Assembly: GCA_964059195.1 (NCBI GenBank)
Contig: CAXKWD010000002.1
Location: 163,624,559 to 163,688,558, forward strand
Length of the DNA stretch: 64,000 nt
Reading direction: 5' to 3'
Source of the DNA: Ectobius pallidus
Taxonomy: Eukaryota; Arthropoda; Insecta; Blattodea; Ectobiidae
Shown here: piece after piece, positions 54,030-64,000 of the stretch
How positions within the stretch are numbered: position 1 is the stretch's first letter
How the letters are laid out: every line of letters starts with the position of its first letter
Translations under genes and position numbers: made by a program
The notes under the pieces: generated by a model
Database searches by the model: none
Told to the model about the DNA's origin: nothing
The model's input: the letters and a program-made list of their open reading frames with translations, nothing else

Positions 54030-56835
54030 CATAAATTTTTATTTTAAAATGCTTCCTTGGTTACAAGGCTGCCGAAAAGACAACGCTTACCATCTATTCA
54101 AGAATATTAACAATGATATAACAGAAGATCCCATAGGTGAAACAATAAACAGCAGAGTAAAATTGTACATGAATACCGCTCAATGATAAAAAATGAGTAG
54201 ATATACAATAAGAAATTTTCCATTGGGTATAAAAGATTTCAAGTTCCATACAAATTGTTCCTCAGAATGGCTATCAAACCCTTTAATGCTGATAGGCTGG
54301 TCTGTTTTACTGTTTCCTTTGACATGCCCAGTTTAAAGCAGGTGTTGGCCACAAACTAAGGAATAGTCAATAAATCTTATATTTATTCTTAGGGACTTAT
54401 TCTGAAAATTATATATATTTTACTAGTTGGCATTATTAGCCTTCGAAACTTATTGGCAAGGTTTGTTCTGCTTCACTCTGTTTTATGGTATTGAGGAAAA
54501 TGTTCTCATATTTTGTAATTAACGTTACATTAACCCTTTCAGAGCTATATTTGGACATTTAAATAAGGAATCAATCAGTGGGCTCTAAGCAAAGAATTGA
54601 TAAGGACAATTTAAATAGAAAAGTTGGTATCCACAAATGGCAACTGTAACAAGAGAAAAAAAATTCTCAACTCACATCATATCTCTCTTTATACAACATT
54701 TTAATTTCCTCTGCCCGTAGGTAGAGAACCCCTAAATTCAAAGGTGAGTTTTTAGCATAAATACACGTTTTGAAAGGTAAAGAAAGTTACGAGAGTACAT
54801 TAATCAGATTTTATTTGGGTTAAGTATGCTTTGTGGATGAGATGTGATGTGATAACATTCTTTTCTATTTTTACAACCAATTTACATGAAGAGAATGTCA
54901 TACATAATAATTATATTATACTAAGAGACTAACTTAATATTTGGGCAGAGGAAGTTATGTGACTTTCACCTTAAGATTTTTAGATGACAAATTTATGTTA
55001 TCTGTAAATATTCAACTTCAAAGGTTGATTGCCGTGGCATGTGATCATTCACCAAAGTCTGTAGAATAGTAACAATACATAACGACATGGAACTCTCATT
55101 TGTAGTTAAGGAAATCTAAAATATTACACTATATCTGGCATCAGTTCTTTCTTCTTTAAAAATTATCTTAACTCTATATAATATTTTCTCTATACAATAA
55201 TGTATATAACAAGATTATATTTACGACTAAATAAATCTAACCAAATTTATCTATTGCTCCAAATATACCAAGCCTATTTAGTCATGTTTTAAAACTACAT
55301 GTCTAACATTTCTGTCTAACCAGATTTGTACTTTTTTTTTAATGGATCAAGATGTAAAGTAGATGCATGGGACTATGGTTAAAAAATCTACATCTTTAAG
55401 TTGGGTTTATCAAGGAAATAACAATATGATGTAAAACAATACAAAAGTATTTTCTATACAAATTTAATGTTTATGCCAGTTTTGGTTCGGGGGGGGATTT
55501 CCCCTAACCCTTTTCATGAAGGGCCATTCCATTATCCACCACCTATGGACCCGCCGTGTCCTGGACTGGCAAAACCGGCAGCTGTTTCAAGACACTGTAC
55601 CACATAGTGATAAATAGGCCTTGAAAGTTGATGAAAAGTCATCTTTTTTTCTGAGACAGACAGTGCAGGATGTACTATAAATTTGTCTCGCTTCACAATG
55701 AACAAAAAAAGGCCACTTTTATTTTGCCTTTTATTCTCTGCTAGTCATTTTATAGGAAATTTTAATTTCTTTCATTGCATTTCCCCCTATTTTGTCGGGA
55801 GATTGTACTTTTCTAACATTACAGATAAAACAATCTCATAATTCTTTAGCTAAGAGGCATTCGTTATAAAAGTAAACATAACAATAATGGAAAACATAAT
55901 AATATAAGTAGTAATGTAAAATACTTAAATTTTGTCCTTTGTTTATTATTATACACCATATATTCCCTTTTTAAATACATATTTATAAATATTAAGTTAT
56001 TTTTCATTTAATATTTTAATAAATTTAAGGTAATTTCATGTCATCAACTTCCAAGCCCTAGTGGTAAGTGCATTACAGCATCACGGACCACCCACCTACC
56101 CACCAATAACATGTTCAATGGTTTTTTCCTCTCTCTTTCATCATAAAGCCCTTCTTATGCTCACTTTATATTTCTTATTTCTGTCATATATCCTATGATT
56201 GCTAGATACTGTGATTGTGGTGTCTCCAATTTCTTTTTTCTTTCATTCCTACTACATGTAGTTGACTGCTAATTTTTGCTCTTTTCTGTTCGATCCTTGT
56301 TTCTTGCTTCATTGCATTGTTTATCTCCTGTCTGTTGGTGGTTCGTCTTGCTGATTGAAATCTCTAGCTAGGTATTCTAGAACATCTACGCTATAGTTAA
56401 CTATACTCTGGAGTTTTGGTGTTTTGTTTTATTATGTTTTCTTATTTACTACTTATAAGAACTTTTGTTGTTTATTGTTATTAAGTTAATATGTGAGTAT
56501 AAATTTACTAAGGTAGTGTTAGGAACTTTCTTATGACTACTGTGATATTTCCACTTCTAATTTTACTCTTAATGATAGTGTTAATAGTATTCGTTGTAAT
56601 ATAGTAATACTAATTACAAGTAAAACTAAATTACCTGTAAAATTGTTAAATAGTGATTATCTGATTGAATTCATGTGATGTAAGAATTTAGTGTCTTTAA
56701 ATGTTTTTGAACTGGAATATTTATTTCTAAAAAATAAATTATTTTATTAGGTCATATTTAGTCATTTCTAAGGGCATATTTGCAGTCGTATTTTCCACTT
56801 TTTAGGTCATAAACATCCAAACCCTAGTAATAACA
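54030..56835. other. AT-rich stretch without recognisable genes
   Basis: No coding or repeat family was recognised in 2.8 kb. A G-run/C-rich spot at 55485-55570 (GGGGGGGATTTCCCC) resembles a transposon end, but I find no partner. Confidence 0.45.
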
Positions 56836-57040
56836 TAGACAACTATAGACCCATTTAATTACTTTTAGTCTTTTCTAAAATGCTTGAGTAGCCTAGGTTA
56901 TGTTAAATAGACCAATTCCAGTCTTAGATGCCAGTACCTACAATATTCTCACAAATTCCCAATTTGGATTTCGTGAAGGCAAAAATATAAATTCTTTGTC
57001 CTCTTTTGTTCATTAGATTCTACAGGAAAAACAGAATGAA
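56836..57040 (+). mobile_element. Short LINE reverse transcriptase fragment
   Basis: Over two frames, DNYRPI, then a SQFGF-like segment (NSQFGFREGKN near 56965) and an SLSSFV continuation are readable. These are RT blocks of a CR1/Jockey-type LINE, heavily decayed. Confidence 0.55.
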
Positions 57041-57044
57041 GAAC

Positions 57045-57720
57045 AAACAATCAGAGATTTGAACCTTCACCTCTCAGATTTGTATGATTTTTTTTCAGGT
57101 ATTGAACCCCCCAAATCTAGTTTAAATTTCAAATTTTTCTTACTTTTGGTTTGTGAGTTACAAGGGTTTAAAAATTAAAAAAAAATGGTTGTCTATTGCT
57201 TTAAGATTATTATAAAATACTATAGCTCTAAAACTCAGTGGCGGATGCAGAGGGGGGGATTGGGGGGATAGATCCCCCCCCGAAATTTGAAAAGAAGGCT
57301 ATATATGCACTCTAAGTGGCCAGTTTTATAAACTAATTGTATAATATGTAAGTTAATTAATTTTTTTAGTATTCAAATCCCCCCCGAAAAAAAATTCTGC
57401 GTCCGCCACTGCTAAAACTATACCACCTAGAGAGCTCAAACTTGCACCATTTTTTTTCCTCTAAAATTTCCTTTTAATATGATGTATCACATGGCTATGT
57501 TTCTTAATTTTTGACATGTTAAAATAGTTCCCAAAAAACTTTTTTTCTAATTTCCAAAATACGTACCCTCGGATTTTTTTGGAAAAATTATGTGTTGTCC
57601 ACTCTAATTGACTACATACATGCAAAATTTCAAGATGGGATCTCAATGGATTCTTGTTTAAAAAAATATTTTACTACCAGATTACTGAAGTGTATAGCAG
57701 ACTAAGTTATTTCTAGGCTA
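57045..57720 (+). repeat. Left partner of an inverted repeat with 60650-61100
   Basis: ACCTCTCAGATTTGT, then CCCCAAATCTAGTTTAAATT, CTAGAGAGCTCAAACTTGCA and GGATCTCAATGG mirror words in the reverse complement of 60650-61100. The first part also matches 47515-47550 and 48160-48200 of the left arm, with the intervening 600 bp absent. A MITE at 57236-57411 interrupts it. Confidence 0.75.
57236..57411. mobile_element. 176-bp hAT-type MITE with 8-bp TSD
   Basis: Inverted ends CAGTGGCGGATGCAGA / CAGTGGCGGACGCAGA are flanked by perfect CTAAAACT at 57228-57235 and 57412-57419. Runs of C and G lie just inside each end. The mirrored sequence near 60940 is uninterrupted. Confidence 0.92.
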
Positions 57721-58514
57721 TGAATACTAAGGTACATAATTCTACCAAACCTAAATTATTTAGATAGCGTTCATACGTAACATTTCCCTCTTATTGTTGG
57801 TTAATTAAATGATATGTAGTGTTGTTTTTAATTTAGTTTACATGATATCTGTAACTATACATAAGAAGGAAGAACAAATTTTAATTTATATGCAACGTGC
57901 TATTAGTGAAATTTGGAACAAAGCCACTCACCTTGAATCATCCAAAATTCTTAGTAATATCAACTCATATAGTTATAAATGGTAGAGGTTATCTTTTGCT
58001 TGGTTTTCCAGTATTATTTGTAATCATTTACAAAGAGTCCCATATAAAAGAAATGGGTAAAATTTGTTTCATCTTGTGAAAAAGTTTAACTTGTTGATAT
58101 TTGCTTGGATAGAACTGTATTTCTTAGAATATTAGGTACCGGTATTTATATTATTTAGGTATTTACCGTACATAGTTAATAGTATTTATACACTTTAAAA
58201 GTTTTTTCTGAGGGTAACACAATTTAAATGTTTCTTTTTTGATATTGTAAGATATTTTTCAAAAGCAAGACAAGACAGTTTAATTTCTTCAGCACTTAGA
58301 GTTATGTTCTTCCCGTTGCTGTAGTTGGATCCACTGTTTGCAAAAGAGTGTTTCCTGGGACATCTAATAAACCGCTTGGTTGTGGATAACAAAAAGAACG
58401 GACTGGACCTTTTTTGGTGTAAAAAATGTAATCGGTATACGCCATTGTCTTTCTTCGATGCATCCCAGCCACCAAGAGTCATCATTAGCTACCCTTACAC
58501 ACAAGCTTTATCGC

Positions 58515-58720
58515 TCGAGTTTAGGCAGGTGTGCACTCAAATTCTCGTGAAAACATGTGCATGTAAAGGCAATAGACAAACAAAAGAAACCGCGCAGTAC
58601 GTCATTCATGCAACGCTGCACTCTTTCGCCTGGAAGTGTATGTGTATGTAAAGGCAGAAGACAAACAAACAAAACTTTCCAAGAGCACACCAACTCCTCT
58701 GTACTGAACTTTAAACAATA
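58515..58720 (+). repeat. Two diverged ~90-bp tandem units
   Basis: GTGCATGTAAAGGCAATAGA near 58557 and GTGTATGTAAAGGCAGAAGA near 58638 start similar units, each followed by ACAAACAAAA. Open frames on both strands here arise from the repeat and low stop density; I do not call a gene. Confidence 0.5.
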
Positions 58721-59351
58721 CCGCATGCTCTTCGCTGGCGTGTCGAAAATTTCGACACTCCACGTGGCTTTCTTTTGAGAGAGAATTTGCACGTGTTTGG
58801 CAATTACATGAATAATCTTCCGCGCGTACTCTTTTGTTGACAATCTATCATGCAAGGAAGAACGTGCATGCATTTTGGGCTTATATTTTCACCGCGTGTG
58901 ACTGCCTGCAAGCTCTTTCCCCCCGATATTGCCCGTACGCTCCCAGGAGTGTGGTAAAGAGCTTGTGTGTGGGGCTTGCAATATGCTACTGTCACAAAAC
59001 CAGCAGCAATGTTTTCCAAATCTGATGGTGTTATTTGGTGCAAGTTGTGACAGGAAAACAGACTGCAGTCTGTATCATTCCTTTCAAGTTACAACTTGTT
59101 TCTCTGTGCTACTGAATACACTCTTATCTGAACATAATAAATGCCCAATCTAACAATGTCCTTAGCTTTGCTTATTTCACACACAAATTTTAATGTTTTA
59201 AAAATATTTTTTAAATAGAGGCCTAGGTGAATTTTATTTAACTTCTTAAGGTAACATTTGTTGAACTTCTGTAACTTTTAGGTAAAGTTAGCAATAACTA
59301 TTTTATTTTAAATAATACTGTATTATTAACGAATAATTTTTATTATATACT

Positions 59352-59983
59352 AAACTAGCATGTGCCCTCGGCTTCGCCCGCGATAATTATTTCAAGAATC
59401 AAAAATTAAAAATTAAGAGCATAATAGTTAAATCATATTTATTAACACCTAAACCACGTGGAGTGCATTCCACGATTAGGTAGCATCACCTGGTAAAAGC
59501 GACCTCAGATTCAAATTCCTTGGCCCAGAAAACCCCTGTATAGTGAGTTTCGTTCAAATCGAACAATGTTTGACCGTATTTAGGGTTGATTATCCTTCTT
59601 CCGTGTAGGTTGAAAATGTCATATGTCTGTGGGCCTTGACACTCTAAACAAATGAATCGACCAGCGTGGGCTGACAACATTCAAGCGATCACAATGCTTT
59701 TATTTCCACAGTATGACAAAAATAGCCAAAGCCAACTGCAATTGATTTGACATTGAAATGTATTACTGAAATCTGATGCTTCGACAGCGCTAAAATCACA
59801 TTTTCTGCCAGTTTTTCACTCATAACTCGCAAACGAAAGCTAAAATTAAAAATTCGGCTTCGAGGTGCATTCGCCCACCTTTCAGTGCATCTTATGTTTA
59901 AAATTTCAGATCTCTGCGTTCAGTAGATTTCGATGGGCATCGCAGACAGACAAACAAACACGTCCTTTTATTATTATAAGATA
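59352..59983 (+). mobile_element. Repeat with GTGCCC..GGCTTCGCCCGCG start, copy 1
   Basis: Begins CATGTGCCCTCGGCTTCGCC and ends ACACGTCCTTTTATTATTAT. This layout (GC-rich CCCGCG start, a CAGACAGACAAACA motif, then TTTTATTATTATA) is known from small dispersed retroposon families in insects. Copy 2 follows directly. Confidence 0.65.
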
Positions 59984-60625
59984 GCATGTGCCCGCGGCTT
60001 CCCCCGCGATAATCATTAAAAAAATTAAAAACTAAAAATTAAGAGCATAATAGTTAAACCATTATATTTATTAACACCTAAATCACGTGGAGTGCATTCC
60101 ACGATTAGGTAGCATCCCCTGGTAAAAGCGACCTCAGATTCGAGTTCCTTGGCCCGGAAAACCCCTGTATAGTGAGTTTCGTTCAAATCGAACGATGTTT
60201 GACCATATTTAGGGTTGATTATCCTTCTTCCGTGTAGGTTGAAAATGTCATATGTCTGTGGGCCTTGGCACTCTAAACAAATGAATCGTCTAGGATGGAC
60301 TAACAAAATCAAGCGATCGCGTTGCTTTTATTTCCAAGGTATGAGGTATGATGACAAAAATAGCCAAAGCCAACTGTAAGTGATTTGATATTGAAATTTA
60401 TTACTGAAACTGATGCTTCGAAATGCAAAAAATGCACGTTTTTTGCTCATTTTTCACTCATAACTCACGAACGAAAGCGAAAATTAAAATTCCGGCTTCG
60501 AGGTGCATTTTCCGACCCTTCAGTCCGGCTATGTATAAAATTTCAGATCTCTGCGTTGAGTAGATTTCGCTGGGCATCGCGGACAGACGAACGGAGGACA
60601 GACACTTCCTTTTATTAATATAGAC
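59984..60625 (+). mobile_element. Same repeat, copy 2
   Basis: Begins CATGTGCCCGCGGCTTCCCC and ends CTTCCTTTTATTAATATAGA. It is clearly homologous to copy 1 over the full length, with many substitutions and small indels. Both copies keep an open minus-strand frame (59486-59680 and 60025-60312) reading FICLECQGPQTYDIFNLHG, of unknown meaning. Confidence 0.65.
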
Positions 60626-60649
60626 TAGTAGGCTACAATAAGTTCGCTC

Positions 60650-61100
60650 ACACCTAATTGATCTGTATTATGGTAGTAAAATATTTTTTTAAACAAGAAC
60701 CCGTTGAGATCCCATCTTGAAATTTTGCGTGCATGCAGTCAAATAGAGTGGACAACACGTATAATTTTTTTCAAAAAGATCCGAGGGTACGTATTTTGGA
60801 AATTTAAAAAAAAGTATTGGGAACTTTTTTAACATTTCAAAAATTAAGAAACATAGCCGTGTGATACATCAAATTAAAGAAAATTTTTAGGAGAAAAAAA
60901 TGGTGCAAGTTTGAGCTCTCTAGGTGGTTTAGTTTTTTAGCTATAGCATTTTATAATGATCTTAAAGCAATAGAAAAGCGTAGTATTTTGGATTTTTAAA
61001 CCATTGTAACACACAAATCAAAAGTCAGAAAAATTTGAAATTTGAACTAGATTTGGGGAGTACAATACCCGAAAAAAATCTGGAAAAAATAGTTTTATGC
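60650..61100 (-). repeat. Right partner of the inverted repeat with 57045-57720
   Basis: Reverse complement of the 57045-57720 segment without the MITE. Its inner words (GAGATCCCATCTTGAAATTT) recall the inner part of transposon A ends (GGGATCGCAATGGGATCAT), suggesting a related transposon end, but similarity is low. Confidence 0.6.
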
Positions 61101-63111
61101 TGCGCACTAGGCTCCTCCCACCAACTCTGTAATGGGACCTGCCTCGGAAGGCGGGGTTTAGGGTTTCATTGCAGAAGAGATTCAATGTGAGACATAAACC
61201 TTGCGCTATTCAGTATATTGCTCCTAAACTAACATAACTTTGCTAAAATAATAAAACCTAAAACCCGTCACTGACCTAGAATTTACCTATCATTATTTAA
61301 CCAAATGCAGAAGCTTTTTACCCTTCCACACCTTTCATAAAACATCGTTCCAATTGTCAAGGAAGCCATGGTAAAATAGTGAGGTGCGTGCGCAGGCTCG
61401 GAAGCAAGGGGAAGGAACCGGCAGGCAGATCTTGTCTGGTGTGCAGCATAAATCTATCTTTTACTAATATTTGTTTTATTTTGTGTTGCCGTCTTAATTT
61501 AACATGCTTCATATGTACATAACAAAGGCTACAACAGTGAGCTGCAGTATTGGCACTGAGCTAGTACATAGCCGTGATAGGAGATGTAGGGGAAGCAAGC
61601 AGTAGTGTGCGCATTGGCTCAGAAGCGAGGGTCAGCAGGGGAAACGAGCAGGCGGGTGGAGCTTCGTCGGTGCGCGGCACAGATCTATCTTTCGCCAAAA
61701 AATCACACAAATCTGAGAGGTCAAGGTTTAGACTGTTAGTTGATTTGACATGGAATGACCCATATGTAAAATTACTTTCCATTTAAAGTGCACAAAATAA
61801 TACTGAACAAAGATGTCACTTTTCTAACCTACAAATGGTTGCTGGAAGGCATCCTTCAATATCATAACTATGCAATACCACGTGGGGAGCATCGTCTAAA
61901 CTTTCACAAAGAAAGGTCCAGACGATGTAAATAATTAAAGGTGTTCCCATGAGGACAGGAAGCAGATATCTTTAAACAGAACACATTTTATTAATAATAA
62001 ATAGAAGAGCGCACAATGTGCATTGTTATTCTTCAGTACAAAACTGGGTTAGGGATTTTTGTCTCTTCTTGCATGTTAACACATGATAGCGTTCACATGG
62101 TCGGCCACACAGTTGACATAAACACTGAAGCGAGTCTGGTTCATGGTGTTTCGTGGTGGAACACATCAGGTGACGGAATCCGTGGACTGAAAGGCGTGTG
62201 TAGATGTGTCTGAGCTCGTAGTCTGCTTGCTTCCACTCTGTCTTCATCATGGCATCCGTCGAGTAGAAATCGGGCCATATTTGTTCCTTTTTCTGTCACA
62301 TTTTACCTTTGCCTTTGTCTACACATTCACAGCATCCACATCGCTAAAGGGGCACTATGTTTATCAACCTAAAAAAAAAGCAAACAAAATCAATTATTTT
62401 ATCTAGTTGTGTTCTTCATAAACCATAGGAACTAAATGTAAAGTTTCTTTCCATTTAAAGTGTAAAAATAATACCCATCAAAGGTGTCACTTTCCAACCT
62501 ATAAATAGTTGCTGGAAGGCATTTTTTAATATCATAACTATACAATTAATTGTATAATTTTTGTTATTATTATTGTTATTGTTATCCTGTGCCAGTACTG
62601 CTGGTCCACAGGATTGCTAAATAAAATAGCACGTGGGGTGAATCGTCTAAAAATTCACAAATTGTTAAGGTCAAACTATGTAAATAATTAAAGATATTCT
62701 CACGAGAACAGGAAATATAGATATCTTTAAACAACTGAACATTTTACCTTTGCCGTGTACTGCATATTCACAGTCACTATCAAGAGAAAATTCTGCAAGT
62801 ACCGTACTTAAAGATGCTCCCATGAGGACACTTTATCCTAAAAAAACAAAGAAAAAATAGACTATTTTAGCTAGTTGTGTTCTTCATAAATCATAGAGGA
62901 CAAATGTAAAGTTACTTTCCCTCTAAGTGTACAAAATAATGGTAAAGGGAAAACAGAGACTTTTCTAACCTATAAACGCCTGCTGGAAGGGATGACACCG
63001 GCGCGATGCAAACCTCTTCTGTTTGTTTATTGCCAGATGCAGGAAGTGACGTCATAGCCCAGTGCTGCCGAACAGTCGTAGCGGCTCCTCTTCGTCTCTC
63101 CCTAGACATAA
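61046..63111 (-). repeat. Right inverted arm
   Basis: Reverse complement of the left arm with rare substitutions and small indels (for example near 62930 and 63103). Its inner side extends farther than the left arm, through 60650-61045, which pairs instead with 57060-57720. Confidence 0.82.
61970..62300 (-). mobile_element. LINE 3' end inside the right arm
   Basis: Mirror copy of 46950-47275, with one residue change visible (ICTRL to IYTRL). It shows that the LINE had inserted before the arm was duplicated. Confidence 0.72.
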
Positions 63112-63124
63112 GTCCCAACGACAC

Positions 63125-63477
63125 ACGCAGATTGAGCATAGAAATGACATACAAGATTACCAAACTTATAAGAAAAGTTTTTTTGGAGTTACCAGCTCCA
63201 GTTGCATTTTCTCAAGCGCAATGTGTTGGCTATCCTGACAAGCTGGTACGACACCACCTAGCGGATGAACCAGTAACTGTATAGGAATCACGTCACCTAC
63301 CAGAGAAATTAGAAAGTTAATTCTTGTTTCTGAAACAGAAGCTCAGAGATGGAGCAGAAATGCAAATTAAATTATTGATAAAAGAATATACGAAATTAAC
63401 TTGTAATCTGACTGCGTTCAAAGAGCATGGATCAAATACGTATTATGTTGTACTATATTCATATCAAGTGATATAGT
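63125..63477 (+). other. Flank of the 17-kb structure, unassigned
   Basis: A frame from the boundary reads RRLSIEMTYKITKLIRKVFL and AFSQAQCVGYPDKLVRHHLA to a stop at 63284. It would be continuous with 46123 once the 17-kb structure is removed. It looks mildly protein-like, but I cannot assign it. Confidence 0.25.
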
Positions 63478-63478
63478 A

Positions 63479-63568
<90 letters not shown>
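63478..63568 (+). repeat. (AAT)n microsatellite, about 30 units
   Basis: Nearly perfect AAT repeat. It is the 3' tail of the minus-strand LINE that follows. Confidence 0.95.
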
Positions 63569-63569
<1 letters not shown>

Positions 63570-64000
63570 GTTTAATGTCGTAAACATCATGAATGATGTA
63601 TGGACAGAGTCAATAACATTAAAAATTACATATACATATTTGCAGATGCATCTAAAAATTCATTAGTATTATAAAATGGATTTCTTGCTAACCATTGGTG
63701 CAAACGTCTTTTAAATCTTGAAATAGGCAGACCAGATGCATATGGGGGTAACCTATTGAATAACATTACAGCCATTGCAGGGAAATTCCGTGTTGTTAGT
63801 GTCAGTCTGGCGGCAGGTTCATCAAGACGATGGTTATGTCTTGTATTATAGTCATGGTAGTCAGATCTCAAATTATATTCATTTACGTTAGACTTAATTT
63901 TAACTAGGCTTTGGTATATATATAAGTTAACTACTGTCAGGATTCTTTCTGATGTAAACAAAGGCTTGCAATGAGCATCGTATGATGAACCTGTCATGAT
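63569..64000 (-). mobile_element. LINE C-terminus and 3' UTR, continues past the window
   Basis: The minus-strand frame 63626-63997 reads LRSDYHDYNTRHNHRLDEPA, FPAMAVMLFNRLPPYASGLP and RFKRRLHQWLARNPFYNTNE, the standard C-terminus of a CR1/Jockey-type LINE RT. It ends in the ATT-type tail. The frame is open to the window edge. Confidence 0.8.

Larger units (their letters stand above)
47486..61761. mobile_element. Pair of inverted GGGTCATTCCATGTCAAAT ends
   Basis: GGGTCATTCCATGTCAAATC starts at 47486, with its reverse complement ending at 61761; both are flanked outside by ATAT. The terminus matches transposon A for the first 16 bases, then diverges (AAATCAACT rather than AGTGAACC). Because the ATAT flanks lie in the mirror-image arms, they do not prove a TSD. 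It may be a related, larger element or a relic copied within the arms. Confidence 0.5.
46136..63111. mobile_element. ~17-kb structure with ~2.07-kb inverted arms and 13-bp duplication
   Basis: TTATGTCTA at 46136 and TAGACATAA ending at 63111 are the arm termini. GTCCCAACGACAC is duplicated exactly at 46123-46135 and 63112-63124. Arms 46136-48205 and 61046-63111 are nearly identical inverted copies; the outer 1,350 bp of each (to 47485 and from 61762) have equal length. The arms contain three ~0.5-kb tandem units, a LINE tail and a GGGTCATTCC end. No transposase or DNA polymerase is visible in the interior. It may be a foldback-like element or an inverted duplication; a 13-bp TSD fits retroposition better than known foldbacks. 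Confidence 0.7.

Noticed and set aside
58195..59153. Cluster of overlapping frames on both strands (60-121 codons)
   Set aside because: Frames overlap on opposite strands, lack protein-like motifs and fall in a locally duplicated, GC-richer stretch.
46136..63111. Polinton/Maverick or integrated DNA virus
   Set aside because: Size and long inverted arms fit, but no DNA polymerase B, retroviral-like integrase, packaging ATPase or capsid gene is readable, and the duplication is 13 bp rather than 6.

Overview
The window is animal, almost certainly arthropod, repeat DNA with no securely identifiable host gene. It is AT-rich and full of simple repeats, intronless reverse transcriptase remnants, tRNA-derived SINEs and DNA transposons with target-site duplications (TSDs). 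The LINE and SINE types resemble those of large hemimetabolous insect genomes; a cockroach-like (Blattodea) source is my best guess, but this is inference from family resemblance. There are no operons, bacterial signals or CRISPR arrays.

Layout. (1) 1-160: tail of a LINE. (2) About 1.86-12.06 kb: one old CR1-type retrotransposon (PHD finger + SGNH esterase ORF1; endonuclease + reverse transcriptase ORF2) split by a Tigger/pogo-like element, a truncated LINE, a SINE and two hAT elements. The second hAT holds a MITE, a palindrome of mariner-type transposase tails and a 174-bp triple repeat. (3) 12.12-13.17 kb: Harbinger-like element. (4) 13.74-22.25 kb: a three-level nest, hAT > transposon B > transposon A. 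Transposon A (3,768 bp) carries an intact 824-codon transposase-like gene. (5) 22.6-25.4 kb: LINE tail, a diverged GGGTCA-type transposon end, and a TSD-flanked array of tRNA-like units in head-to-head and tandem arrangement. (6) 26.0-29.3 kb: foldback element built of ~172-bp repeats around a gene fragment. (7) 29.3-32.2 kb: an element studded with one 12-bp word, two SINEs, and a minisatellite. (8) 32.2-37.7 kb: a second, near-identical copy of transposon A, frameshifted, sitting between two unrelated LINE fragments. (9) 37.8-40.05 kb: pogo-like element with clustered copies of one word near both ends. (10) 40.7-46.1 kb: LINE fragments, a hAT-like element and two speculative host first exons. 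(11) 46.14-63.11 kb: a ~17-kb structure with ~2.07-kb inverted arms and a 13-bp direct duplication, containing an almost intact LINE reverse transcriptase and other repeats. (12) 63.5-64 kb: LINE tail with an (AAT)n tract.

The parts do not form a pathway. What the window records is the order of insertions: several layers can be removed exactly because the TSDs are readable and host reading frames rejoin. The most notable items are the young GGGTCATTCC-ended transposon family (two 3,768-bp copies plus diverged relatives), evidence that one copy is a recombinant, the ~17-kb inverted structure, and three loci where a private 12-16-bp word is repeated near element ends.
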